From assembly GCA_012961725.1 (NCBI GenBank), contig DTYU01000019.1, forward strand, positions 1 to 11,536: a stretch of 11,536 nt of DNA. The letters are read 5' to 3'. Each line of letters starts with the position of its first letter. Positions within the stretch are counted from its first letter, which is position 1. A model generated the notes under the pieces. It was not told where the DNA came from and did not search any database. It worked only from the letters and a program-made list of their open reading frames with translations. The DNA is from Desulfotomaculum sp. (GTDB lineage Bacteria; Bacillota; Desulfotomaculia; Desulfotomaculales; Ammonificaceae). A program made the translations under genes and the position numbers. Of this stretch, positions 1 through 7,322 are shown piece by piece.

Positions 1-105
1 GGCAGGTACGAAACCTGGACGTATAACAGCTCCTCACTTCTGTTATTATTCAAATCGACGCTTGGCGGGTCCGGCAAGACTCGGAGGATTAAACAAGAAG
101 AGTAA
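1..105 (+). CDS. possible 3' end of an upstream gene (partial)
   Basis: Frame 1 is open from the window edge to a TAA at 103-105, giving 34 codons that end in a basic/acidic tail (KTRRIKQEE). I do not recognise the protein. An open run this short is likely by chance about one time in five, and an inverted repeat (23-46) lies inside it, so it may equally be untranslated leader of gyrA. In related genomes gyrB commonly precedes gyrA, but this tail does not look like the end of GyrB. Confidence 0.2.
   Translation, partial: GRYETWTYNSSSLLLLFKSTLGGSGKTRRIKQEE
23..46. repeat. short inverted repeat upstream of gyrA
   Basis: ATAACAG at 23-29 is exactly complementary to CTGTTAT at 40-46, with a 10-nt loop between them. 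The 7-bp stem is AT-rich and is not followed by a clean T-tract, so it is a poor intrinsic terminator. It could be a protein-binding dyad or chance. It lies about 120 nt before the gyrA start. Confidence 0.3.
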
Positions 106-164
106 AAAAGGGTGCGGGAACTCAGAGACAGATTCACGGCGTACGTGAAGGGAGTTTAACGATA

Positions 165-2573
165 GTGGGTAAGGTTGTGCCGGTAGATATAGGCGAAGAG
201 ATGCGGCAGTCCTACCTGGACTACGCCATGAGTGTTATTGTAGGCCGGGCGTTGCCCGACGTCCGCGACGGACTGAAACCGGTGCATCGGCGAATCCTTT
301 ATGCGATGCACGACATCGGGATGACGCCGGACAGGCCCCACCGCAAATCCGCTTACATCGTGGGGGAGGTCCTCGCCAGGTACCACCCGCACGGGGACGC
401 GGCAGTATACGATACCCTGGTGCGCCTGGCGCAAGATTTCGCGAGCCGCTACCCGCTGGTTGACGGGCACGGCAACTTCGGTTCCGTAGACGGGGACGCA
501 CCTGCAGCGATGCGGTATACGGAGGCGCGGTTGTCGCGGCTCGCAACGGAGATGCTCAGGGACATTGGCAAGGAGACGGTGGATTTTGTTCCCAACTACG
601 ACGGATCCACGAAGGAGCCGGTCATTTTGCCGGCGCGGGTACCGAACCTTTTAATCAACGGCTCTGCCGGAATTGCGGTCGGTATGGCTACAAATATACC
701 GCCGCATAACATCAGCGAGGTAATCGACGGGGTTCTCGCCTTGATCGATAAGCCTGAGGTTACTGTCGATGAACTCATCAGTGTTATTCCTGGTCCGGAC
801 TTCCCGACGGGCGGTATTATCTTGGGACGCGAGGGCATTCGTTCGGCTTATACTACCGGGCGCGGGAGCATAGCGGTGCGGGGCAGGGCAGAGATTGAGG
901 TACAGGGCGGCAAGCACCGGATTGTCGTAACGGAGATCCCTTACCAGGTAAACAAGGCCCGTCTGTTAGAGAAGATTGCGGAACTCGTCAGGGAACGGCG
1001 TTTGGACGGCATCACGGATTTAAGGGATGAGTCTGACCGGCGCGGCATGAGGATCGTCATCGACCTCCGGCGGGACGTGGACCCAAATATAATCCTGAAC
1101 CGCTTGTACAAACACACGCAACTGCAGGAGACCTTCGGGGTTATAATGCTGGCGCTGGTAGGCGGGCAGCCGCAGGTGTTGAGCCTCAAACAGATGCTGC
1201 AGCACTATCTCGACCATCAGAAGGAGGTGGTTACCCGCCGGTGCCGGTTCGAGCTCCGTGAGGCGCGCGACAGGCGCGAGATCGTTGAAGGGCTTAATAT
1301 CGCACTTGCCGATATTGACGCGGTGGTCGCGCTCATCAAGGCGGCGCCGGACGTTCAGGCGGCGCGCACCGGGCTAATGGAACGCTTCGGCCTGACCGAG
1401 CGCCAGGCGCAGGCGATCCTTGATATGCGGCTGCAGCGGCTGACCGGTCTGGAACGGGAAAAACTGGCGGAAGAACTAAAGCGGCTGCGCGACACAATAA
1501 GCCGCCTTGAGGCGGTGCTGGCCGATGAACAAAAGGTTTTAGCGATTGTCCGCGCGGAGATAACGGCCTTAAAGGAACGTTTTGCTGACGAGCGACGGAC
1601 AAAGATTAGCGATGAACCAATTGCCGACCGACCTGAGGAGCTTATTCCCGACGAGCAGGTACTGGTGACCATCACTCACCAGGGCTACATCAAACGCCGG
1701 AACCAGGCGGCTTACCGCAGTCAGCACCGGGGCGGGCGGGGGATCACAGGGGTTGAACCGCGGCAGGAGGATTTTGTCAGGCATCTCTATGCGGCAGGAA
1801 CACACCAGTATTTTCTCTTCTTTTCCAACGCGGGAAAGGCGTACAAACTCAAAGTGTACGAAATTCCGGAGGCCAGCAGGCATGCCCGGGGCACGGCGCT
1901 CATCAATCTGCTGCGGTTGGCGCCCAAAGAGCAGGTAACTGCGGTCATGCCGGTGAAGGAGTTCGCAAGTGACAGATATGTTTTCCTGACAACCAAAAGG
2001 GGTGTAGTGAAGAAGGTAAATCTCCAGGCGTTTGCTGCCGTTCGCCGAGGCGGCATAATCGCCATAGACCTCCCTGGGGAGGACGAACTGGTCGGTGCAG
2101 CGCTGACGACCGGTGAAAGCGAGGTCCTCCTCGTTACGCACAACGGAATGGGCATCCGCTTCAGCGAAATGGAGGTGCGGCCGATGGGCCGTAACGCCTA
2201 CGGCGTACGGGGAATCCGGCTTCGCGGCGAGGATGCGGTTGCCGGCATGGTGGTAGTAGGAACAGGGAGCGAGGTACTCATAATAACCGCGCGGGGCTAT
2301 GGCAAGCGCACGCGAATAGCCGATTTCCGGAGACAGTCACGCGGCGGGACAGGCATAGTCGCGGCGAAAGTGTCGACGAAAAGCGGACTTGTTGTAGGCG
2401 TCGAGGCGGTAAACCGGGATGAGGAAGTTATGGTCGCAAGCGCGGGAGGGACCGTAATCCGTTTGAGGGTTAAAGAAATCCCGGTAATGGGCCGGCCGGC
2501 GCGGGGCGTCGTCGTGATGCGACTTGCCAAGCAGGACAGCGTTGCTACCATTGCCACTGTGGTTGAGGAATAA
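165..2573 (+). CDS. gyrA: DNA gyrase subunit A
   Basis: This is the breakage-reunion subunit of DNA gyrase, a type IIA topoisomerase that works as A2B2 with GyrB and introduces negative supercoils using ATP. The 802-aa length is normal. The N-terminus carries the winged-helix core (DYAMSVIVGRALPDVRDGLKPVHRRILYAM region), with the catalytic tyrosine at Y118 in AAMRYTE. A coiled-coil arm follows at roughly 350-480, then a C-terminal beta-pinwheel of repeated blades from about 500. The GyrA box is present as QHRGGRG at 520-526, which favours gyrase over topoisomerase IV ParC. The quinolone-determining loop reads HPHGDAAVYD, so the position of E. coli Ser83 is Ala79 here while the Asp87 equivalent (D83) is kept. 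The GTG start at 165 has a Shine-Dalgarno GAAGGGAG at 147-154. No in-frame ATG or GTG lies upstream, and the conserved N-terminus begins almost at once. Confidence 0.97.
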   Translation: MGKVVPVDIGEEMRQSYLDYAMSVIVGRALPDVRDGLKPVHRRILYAMHDIGMTPDRPHRKSAYIVGEVLARYHPHGDAAVYDTLVRLAQDFASRYPLVDGHGNFGSVDGDAPAAMRYTEARLSRLATEMLRDIGKETVDFVPNYDGSTKEPVILPARVPNLLINGSAGIAVGMATNIPPHNISEVIDGVLALIDKPEVTVDELISVIPGPDFPTGGIILGREGIRSAYTTGRGSIAVRGRAEIEVQGGKHRIVVTEIPYQVNKARLLEKIAELVRERRLDGITDLRDESDRRGMRIVIDLRRDVDPNIILNRLYKHTQLQETFGVIMLALVGGQPQVLSLKQMLQHYLDHQKEVVTRRCRFELREARDRREIVEGLNIALADIDAVVALIKAAPDVQAARTGLMERFGLTERQAQAILDMRLQRLTGLEREKLAEELKRLRDTISRLEAVLADEQKVLAIVRAEITALKERFADERRTKISDEPIADRPEELIPDEQVLVTITHQGYIKRRNQAAYRSQHRGGRGITGVEPRQEDFVRHLYAAGTHQYFLFFSNAGKAYKLKVYEIPEASRHARGTALINLLRLAPKEQVTAVMPVKEFASDRYVFLTTKRGVVKKVNLQAFAAVRRGGIIAIDLPGEDELVGAALTTGESEVLLVTHNGMGIRFSEMEVRPMGRNAYGVRGIRLRGEDAVAGMVVVGTGSEVLIITARGYGKRTRIADFRRQSRGGTGIVAAKVSTKSGLVVGVEAVNRDEEVMVASAGGTVIRLRVKEIPVMGRPARGVVVMRLAKQDSVATIATVVEE

Positions 2574-2586
2574 TCGCTTTTTCCTA

Positions 2587-2616
2587 TTGCAATTTTTCGA
2601 GGGAAGGGTATACAAT
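2587..2616 (+). promoter_or_regulatory. sigma-A-type promoter for the pdxS transcript
   Basis: TTGCAA at 2587-2592 and TACAAT at 2611-2616 are separated by 18 nt; TATACA at 2609-2614 is an overlapping -10 alternative. Each hexamer is close to consensus (TTGACA, TATAAT). Transcription would begin near 2623 and leave a leader of about 200 nt before pdxS, which contains the hairpin at 2756-2801. No convincing terminator separates gyrA from this promoter. The leader up to about 2740 holds an 8-nt direct repeat (ACCGGATG at 2644-2651 and 2678-2685) and two T-rich runs, but no riboswitch that I recognise. Confidence 0.55.
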
Positions 2617-2744
2617 TTAGCGTGTAGTTGGCGCAACGGCGGAACCGGATGTTTTTTCTTTTAGGAGTTTTTTAGCCACCGGATGGATTATGCGATAAGT
2701 GCTGGGCGGCCCGAGTCGACAACTCCGGCCGTCTTCCTAAGTCT

Positions 2745-2804
2745 TCTCAACGTCGAACCTTAAACTTCGAACCGACCTTGGAGGTTCGTCAGTTTAAGGT
2801 TGAA
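2745..2804. repeat. heptad-phased inverted repeat (hairpin) in the pdxS leader
   Basis: The left arm steps in 7-nt units each ending in AAC: TCTCAAC (2745-2751), GTCGAAC (2752-2758), then CTTAAAC (2759-2765) and TTCGAAC (2766-2772). The right arm has the complementary units GTTCGTC (2784-2790), then AGTTTAA (2791-2797) and GGTTGAA (2798-2804). Folded, 2768-2773 pairs with 2783-2788 and 2756-2766 pairs with 2791-2801, giving 17 pairs around one small internal bulge and a 9-nt loop. The right arm ends about 10 nt before the pdxS Shine-Dalgarno. No T-tract follows, so it is not an intrinsic terminator. It has the same architecture as the elements at 3716-3827 and 7321-7428 but a different sequence. 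Confidence 0.7.
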
Positions 2805-2810
2805 CTATTT

Positions 2811-2819
2811 AGGGAGGAG
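2811..2819 (+). promoter_or_regulatory. Shine-Dalgarno that fixes the pdxS start
   Basis: AGGGAGGAG at 2811-2819 is a strong ribosome-binding site. Its GGGAGG core lies 8 nt before the ATG at 2826 but only 2 nt before the in-frame ATG at 2820. It also lies inside the longer reading frame that would start with TTG at 2778. The spacing therefore selects 2826. Confidence 0.75.
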
Positions 2820-2825
2820 ATGGCT

Positions 2826-3707
2826 ATGGAAAAGAGTACCTGGACGGTCAAGAAGGGCCTCGCGGAGATGCTGAAGGGCGGGGTTATCATGGACGTTACC
2901 ACCCCCGAACAGGCAAAGATCGCCGAGGAGGCTGGAGCGTGCGCTGTAATGGCCTTGGAGCGCGTTCCGGCGGATATCAGGGCGGCCGGGGGCGTGGCAA
3001 GGATGGCCGATCCTACGGTCATCCTCCGCATCATGGACGCCGTGACGATTCCCGTAATGGCAAAGGTGCGTATCGGTCATTTTGTGGAGGCACAGGTCCT
3101 TGAGGCACTGGGGGTTGATTACATCGACGAGAGCGAGGTGCTGACACCCGCTGACGAGCAACACCACATAGAAAAGCACGGCTTTAAGGTGCCGTTTGTA
3201 TGCGGCGCCCGAAACTTAGGAGAGGCGTTGCGGCGCATCGGCGAGGGTGCTGCGATGATCCGCACCAAAGGGGAGCCGGGTACCGGCAACGTGGTAGAGG
3301 CTGTCAGACACCTGCGGCTGGTTATGGGGGCGATCCGCAAACTTCAGGGAATGCCCAAGGAAGAGCTTATGAGCGAAGCAAAAGAGATGGGTGCGCCGTA
3401 CGAACTGGTCATCCAGGTCGCGCGGACCGGGAGGCTGCCGGTGGTAAACTTCGCGGCGGGCGGGATCGCCACGCCCGCTGATGCGGCGATGATGATGCAG
3501 CTTGGTGCTGACGGAAACTTCGTCGGCTCAGGGATTTTTAAGTCGAAGGACCCGGCAAAACGCGCCCGGGCGATTGTCGCGGCAACCACCTATTATAATG
3601 ATCCGCAGGTTCTGGCGGAGGTGTCAAAGGACTTGGGCGAAGCAATGCCGGGAATAGAGATCCCCATGATCCAGCAGCACGAGCGGATGCAGGAGCGCGG
3701 TTGGTAG
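2826..3707 (+). CDS. pdxS: pyridoxal 5'-phosphate synthase lyase subunit PdxS
   Basis: PdxS is the synthase subunit of the DXP-independent vitamin B6 pathway. It condenses ribose 5-phosphate, glyceraldehyde 3-phosphate and ammonia (delivered by PdxT) into PLP, as a dodecamer of TIM barrels in the cytoplasm. The protein is 293 aa, matching the usual 290-295. Key residues are visible: D23 in IMDVTT, the ribose-5-phosphate Schiff-base lysine K80 in VMAKVRIGHF, and the second lysine K148 in IRTKGEPGTG. Phosphate-binding glycines are in NFAAGGIATPADAAMM and GADGNFVGSGIF. The start was set by the Shine-Dalgarno at 2811-2819; an extended TTG start at 2778 would add 16 residues running through the leader hairpin and is unlikely. 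pdxT follows, but after an unusual 217-bp gap rather than closely coupled. Confidence 0.97.
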   Translation: MEKSTWTVKKGLAEMLKGGVIMDVTTPEQAKIAEEAGACAVMALERVPADIRAAGGVARMADPTVILRIMDAVTIPVMAKVRIGHFVEAQVLEALGVDYIDESEVLTPADEQHHIEKHGFKVPFVCGARNLGEALRRIGEGAAMIRTKGEPGTGNVVEAVRHLRLVMGAIRKLQGMPKEELMSEAKEMGAPYELVIQVARTGRLPVVNFAAGGIATPADAAMMMQLGADGNFVGSGIFKSKDPAKRARAIVAATTYYNDPQVLAEVSKDLGEAMPGIEIPMIQQHERMQERGW

Positions 3708-3715
3708 CGGTAAAA

Positions 3716-3827
3716 TGAGAAGTGGGAAGTAGAGAGGTGTGAGGTGAGAGTGAAGAATAGATTCGCTACGGCTGCATTTGTCCCCTAAAAATCTCACCTC
3801 CACCCCCCCATATCTCACATCTGTGAT
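3716..3827. repeat. heptad-phased inverted repeat between pdxS and pdxT
   Basis: The left arm (3716-3749) is purine-rich with a roughly 7-nt period: GAAGT begins at 3719 and 3726, and GAGGT at 3734 and 3741. The right arm (3792-3827) is its pyrimidine-rich counterpart; CTCAC begins at 3793 and again at 3814, exactly three heptads apart. GAGGTGAGA (3741-3749) is exactly complementary to TCTCACCTC (3792-3800). The arms remain partly complementary outward, with about one heptad of length difference. The loop (3750-3791) has no evident coding capacity and no T-tract follows the structure. The remainder of the gap up to 3924 holds only a weak 5-bp hairpin (3852-3868), and I see no promoter there. 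Confidence 0.6.
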
Positions 3828-3924
3828 GACCCTGAGGCTCTTATGCCGAAACCGTTCACCGTAAACGGACCGCCAAGGTCTGTCAGGAGAAACGCGAGAC
3901 TATTCACAGAAAGAGTGTTAAGCC

Positions 3925-4545
3925 TTGCCAAACCCGATATCTTGTCGGCTCCCGTGCGTAGGCGTGCTGGCGCTTCAAGGAGCGTTCAGGGAGCATAAAT
4001 GGGCGCTGGAGCGGCTTGGGGTCCAGGTTTTTTTAGCCTCGACCCTGGCAGCCCTTCGAGATTGCGAAGCGCTGGTGATTCCGGGCGGGGAGAGCACTAC
4101 AATAGGACGGCTGCTGAATGACTTTAACATGATGGAGCCGCTTCGCGAAAGGATACGCGGGGGGATGGCGGTTTTCGGAACCTGTGCCGGGATGGTTCTT
4201 TTAGCGCGAGAGATCGAAGGATCGGTGCAGCCCCGGCTGGGGCTCATGGAGATTACGGTACGCCGGAACGCCTTCGGCCGGCAGGTCGACAGCTTCGAGA
4301 TGGATTTAGAGATCCCAGTGCTCGGTGAAGAACCGTTCCCCGGGGTTTTTATCAGGGCCCCATATGCCGTTGGCGTAGGGCAAGGGGTCGAAATCCTTTG
4401 TTCTGTACAGGGAAAAGGGGTACTGTTACGCCAGGGAAAGCTTTTAGCGGCGGCCTTTCACCCCGAGTTGACCGGTGATCTCAGGCTGCACCGGTATTTT
4501 ATCAGTCAGGTCGCCGGGTGGAATGAAGCATGTAAAATCGGCTAA
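3925..4545 (+). CDS. pdxT: pyridoxal 5'-phosphate synthase glutaminase subunit PdxT
   Basis: PdxT is a class I glutamine amidotransferase that hydrolyses glutamine and channels ammonia to PdxS. The 206-aa protein carries the family motif GGESTT at 54-59. The catalytic triad is complete: nucleophile C87 in GTCAGM, with H179 and E181 in FHPEL. The conserved first strand VGVLALQGAFREH begins at residue 12. The start is uncertain. An in-frame TAA at 3919-3921 excludes anything further upstream, and no ATG precedes the conserved strand, so TTG at 3925 is the best choice. Its ribosome-binding site is weak (AGAAAGAG near 3909-3916). The next in-frame alternative, GTG at 3964, would cut into the first beta strand. 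The order pdxS-pdxT is the usual one. Confidence 0.95.
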   Translation: MPNPISCRLPCVGVLALQGAFREHKWALERLGVQVFLASTLAALRDCEALVIPGGESTTIGRLLNDFNMMEPLRERIRGGMAVFGTCAGMVLLAREIEGSVQPRLGLMEITVRRNAFGRQVDSFEMDLEIPVLGEEPFPGVFIRAPYAVGVGQGVEILCSVQGKGVLLRQGKLLAAAFHPELTGDLRLHRYFISQVAGWNEACKIG

Positions 4546-4552
4546 AGGATTC

Positions 4553-4570
4553 TAACGAATCAATTCGTTA
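4553..4570. promoter_or_regulatory. perfect 18-bp palindrome before the aminotransferase
   Basis: TAACGAAT at 4553-4560 and ATTCGTTA at 4563-4570 are exact reverse complements around a CA centre. The dyad fills most of the 46-bp gap after pdxT and ends 2 nt before the Shine-Dalgarno (GGAGG, 4573-4577) of the next gene. Symmetry and size fit a dimeric repressor site or a small RNA hairpin that could occlude the ribosome-binding site. No T-tract follows, so it is not a terminator. No cognate regulator is apparent. Confidence 0.5.
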
Positions 4571-4591
4571 TTGGAGGTTGGATGCAATCAT

Positions 4592-5746
4592 ATGCCCCAG
4601 AAGACGCGGTTGTTTATTCCAGGACCCACACCGGTACCCCCACAGGTTGCGGAGGCGATGGCCCGACCGCTGATCGGACACCGGACGCAGGACTTTGCGG
4701 GGCTTTACGCGAGGCTCACAAAAAAGCTCCAGCAGGTTTGCGGGACGGTGAACGAGGTTTACATCCTTACCGCGTCGGGAACCGGCGGTATGGAGGCTGC
4801 GGTGGCCAGCATCCTCAATCCCGGAGATAAAGTCCTGGCGCTGGTGACCGGAAAGTTCGGGGAGCGGTTTGCCGAGCTTGCCAAGGTCTACGGTGCGGCG
4901 GTGGATGCGGTAGAGTTCGGCTGGGGGAATCCGGCTGACGTGAACCTGGTCGAAGACCGGATGAAGGCTGGCAAGTATAAGGCGGTCCTAGCCACCCATA
5001 ACGAGACATCGACTACGGTAGTCAATGATATTAAGAGTATAGGGGAGCTGACAAGAAAGGAAGGCGTGCTTTTGGTAGTCGATGCCGTATCAAGCGCGGG
5101 CGGAATAGAGATGCACGCGGACGACTGGGGCGTAGATGTTCTGATTACGGCGTCCCAAAAGGCGCTGATGGTTCCCCCGGGACTGGCGATGGTCAGCATG
5201 AGCCCGCAGGCATGGGAAGCCGTTAAAAAGGGACGCAACCCGCGCTATTACCTCAGCCTGTATGCAGCAAAAAGGTCTTTTGCCAGGTACAACACCCCGT
5301 ATACCCCGGCGGTATCGCTTTTTGTGGGGCTGGATGCAGCGCTCGACATGATTCTGTCTGAAGGGTTGGACAACGTTTACCGGAGACACATTGCCTTTGG
5401 AAAGGCAACCAGAGCCGCGATGAAGAGCCTGGGCCTCAAACCGCTGGCCCCGGAAGAGTGGGCATCACCGGTTGTCACCGGCGTCTGGGCGCCAGAAGGG
5501 ATGAACGCCGACGATATCCGTCGCAGCGTCCTGAAAGATTACGGGATTCTGCTAGCCGGCGGCCAGGAGCAGCTCAAGGGCCGCATTTTCCGGATATCGC
5601 ATATGGGCTACATAGACGCGGTGGATCTCTTAGGCATGATCGCCGTTATTGAGATAGGGCTCAAGAAGCTCGGCTATCCATTGGCGCTGGGGACGGCAAC
5701 GGCGGCCGCCCAGGCAGTGCTCGCGGGGGGGGAACTTGGTGTATAA
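4592..5746 (+). CDS. class V aminotransferase (alanine-glyoxylate / serine-pyruvate type), probable serine-pathway enzyme
   Basis: This is a PLP-dependent, fold-type I aminotransferase of the AGXT/serine-pyruvate family (384 aa). Numbering from ATG 4592, the N-terminal signature FIPGPTPVPP is at 8-17 and GHRTQDF at 29-35. The cofactor-binding SGTGGMEAAV lies near 62-71, the Asp that holds the pyridine nitrogen is D164 in DAVSSAGG, and the Schiff-base lysine is K190 in SQKALM. The substrate-carboxylate arginine is R334 in RISHMGY. It sits immediately before serA with overlapping coding sequence, and no serC is visible here. I infer that it acts as the phosphoserine or serine transaminase of the pathway; this is not proven by sequence. 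ATG 4592 is chosen because the conserved region follows directly, although GGAGG lies a rather long 14 nt upstream. A TTG at 4571 is possible but would overlap the Shine-Dalgarno. Confidence 0.92.
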   Translation: MPQKTRLFIPGPTPVPPQVAEAMARPLIGHRTQDFAGLYARLTKKLQQVCGTVNEVYILTASGTGGMEAAVASILNPGDKVLALVTGKFGERFAELAKVYGAAVDAVEFGWGNPADVNLVEDRMKAGKYKAVLATHNETSTTVVNDIKSIGELTRKEGVLLVVDAVSSAGGIEMHADDWGVDVLITASQKALMVPPGLAMVSMSPQAWEAVKKGRNPRYYLSLYAAKRSFARYNTPYTPAVSLFVGLDAALDMILSEGLDNVYRRHIAFGKATRAAMKSLGLKPLAPEEWASPVVTGVWAPEGMNADDIRRSVLKDYGILLAGGQEQLKGRIFRISHMGYIDAVDLLGMIAVIEIGLKKLGYPLALGTATAAAQAVLAGGELGV

Positions 5747-7322
5747 GGTGCTTGCTACCGACGGCGTGGAGCCGGAAGGGCTATCGGTTTTGGCGGACGC
5801 GCCAGACGTTGAGCTTGATATCAGACCTAAACTGACCGCAGAAGAGCTGATGGAGGTCATCCCCGAGTACGACGCCCTCATCGTCCGCAGCGCGACCAAG
5901 GTCACTAAGGCAGTGATCGCCCGGGCGAAAAGGCTTAAGATCATCGGTCGCGCCGGCGTTGGCGTTGACAACATAGACGTTCGCGCGGCAACAGCGCGCG
6001 GGATCATCGTGGCCAACGCCCCCGGCGGGAATACCATCGCGGCTGCGGAGCATACGATAGGAATGATGCTGGCCCTAGCCCGAAACATCCCCGAAGCCAA
6101 CGCCCGCATGAAGGCCGGGGTCTGGGACAGGAAATCCTTCGTAGGGGTTGAGCTGCGCAACAAGGTGCTCGGGATCATCGGCATAGGGAGAATTGGTTCG
6201 GCGGTAGCCAGGCGGGCACAGGCGATGGAAATGGAAATATTGGCCTATGACCCTTATATCACCGAGGAGCGGGCGAAAGAACTCGGCGTGCGCGTGGTAT
6301 CGCTTAATACGTTGCTTGGGGAGTCTGATTTTATCACCGTTCACATTCCCATGAGCGAGCAAAACCGTCACCTCCTCGACAAAGCGGCTTTTGAAAAGAT
6401 GAAGCGGGGCGTGCGCATCATTAACTGTGCCCGGGGCGGGATTGTAGATGAGCACGCCCTCTATGCAGCACTGAAAGAGGGCAGGGTGGCCGGTGCAGCA
6501 CTGGACGTTTTTGAACAGGAACCGCTCACAGGCAGCCCGCTGTTTTCTTTTCCCAACGTAGTGGTGACGCCGCACCTCGGCGCGTCAACCTTGGAGGCGC
6601 AGCTCGGGGTTGCAGAGGTAGTCGCCGAAGAAATCCTGGTGGCCCTCCGCGGCGGGTTTGTCCGTAACGCGGTGAACGTCCCGTTTGTAGGGCCGGAGGT
6701 GCTGGCGGAGATCGGCCCGTTCGTGGGCCTGGCAGAAAAGCTCGGCCGTTTTGCCGCGCAACTGGTCAGCGGGAGGATCAACCTCATTGAGACAAGCTTC
6801 AGCGGGGAGATAGCGCGGCACGATGTGAGTCTGCTGACCACCGCTGTGGTAAAGGGCGTCTTGAGTCTCGCCCTACACGAGGCGGTCAATTTCGTAAACG
6901 CTAACGAAGTGGCTAAGAGCCGGGGAATCCGCGTGATAGAGACAAGGCAGCAGCAGGAGGAGGAGTATGTCAGCCTGGTAGTAGTTCGCGTGGTTGCGCC
7001 TGAGGGAGAAAGAATGCTGGCAGGTACGCTGCACCGTGGCAAGGAGCCGCGTTTAGTCTCGATCGACGGTTACCGCGTGGACGCGGTGCCGGAGGGGCAC
7101 ATGCTCTTCATCCCGCACATGGACAGGCCGCGGATCATTGGACGTGTAGGCACGCTGATCGGTGCCCACGACATAAATATCGCGGCGATGCAAGTCGGGC
7201 GAAAGGAGATCGGCGGGCCGGCCGTCATGCTGCTGTCAGTGGACAGCCCGGTTCCTGAAGAGACCCTGAAAGAGATCGCCAAGGTGGATGGCATCATGGG
7301 GGTCAAGATGGTGAGTTTATAG
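5739..7322 (+). CDS. serA: D-3-phosphoglycerate dehydrogenase with C-terminal ACT domain
   Basis: SerA oxidises 3-phosphoglycerate to 3-phosphohydroxypyruvate with NAD, the committed step of phosphorylated serine synthesis. The 527-aa protein is of the long form: catalytic and NAD domains (about 1-310), the intermediate allosteric (ASB) domain (about 320-445), and an ACT domain (about 455-527) ending in GVKMVSL. Numbering from GTG 5739, the dinucleotide motif GIGRIG is at 148-153. The catalytic set is R232 in CARGG, E261 in FEQEP and H279 in TPHLGAST. The ACT segment HDINIAAMQVGR is the usual serine-binding region, so feedback control by serine is likely by family knowledge. GTG 5739 is preferred because the G-rich Shine-Dalgarno (5725-5732) is 6 nt away; TTG 5736 would be only 3 nt away. 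The start overlaps the aminotransferase stop by 8 nt, implying translational coupling. Confidence 0.97.
   Translation: MYKVLATDGVEPEGLSVLADAPDVELDIRPKLTAEELMEVIPEYDALIVRSATKVTKAVIARAKRLKIIGRAGVGVDNIDVRAATARGIIVANAPGGNTIAAAEHTIGMMLALARNIPEANARMKAGVWDRKSFVGVELRNKVLGIIGIGRIGSAVARRAQAMEMEILAYDPYITEERAKELGVRVVSLNTLLGESDFITVHIPMSEQNRHLLDKAAFEKMKRGVRIINCARGGIVDEHALYAALKEGRVAGAALDVFEQEPLTGSPLFSFPNVVVTPHLGASTLEAQLGVAEVVAEEILVALRGGFVRNAVNVPFVGPEVLAEIGPFVGLAEKLGRFAAQLVSGRINLIETSFSGEIARHDVSLLTTAVVKGVLSLALHEAVNFVNANEVAKSRGIRVIETRQQQEEEYVSLVVVRVVAPEGERMLAGTLHRGKEPRLVSIDGYRVDAVPEGHMLFIPHMDRPRIIGRVGTLIGAHDINIAAMQVGRKEIGGPAVMLLSVDSPVPEETLKEIAKVDGIMGVKMVSL

Noticed and set aside
41..50. TATTAT as a -10 box for gyrA
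   Set aside because: No acceptable -35 hexamer lies 16-18 nt upstream. gyrA is probably read from an upstream promoter outside the window.
1..164. Replication origin (DnaA-box cluster)
   Set aside because: Gene order suggests an origin-proximal position, but no repeated DnaA-box-like nonamers or AT-rich unwinding tract are present in the window.
1569..2141. 190-codon open frame on the minus strand opposite gyrA
   Set aside because: It is antisense to the conserved GyrA C-terminal domain with no recognisable protein character.
2617..2825. Riboswitch upstream of pdxS
   Set aside because: Apart from the heptad hairpin no conserved core of a known riboswitch class is visible.
3716..3827. CRISPR-like or tandem-repeat array
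   Set aside because: The units are only 7 nt, degenerate and face a complementary array. There are no spacers of constant length and no cas genes.
4582..4830. 82-codon plus-strand frame whose ATG is better spaced from the GGAGG than the aminotransferase ATG
   Set aside because: It is out of frame with the conserved aminotransferase N-terminus and its product is Gly/Thr/Arg-rich without motifs. The spacing is odd but the aminotransferase frame is clearly the coding one.
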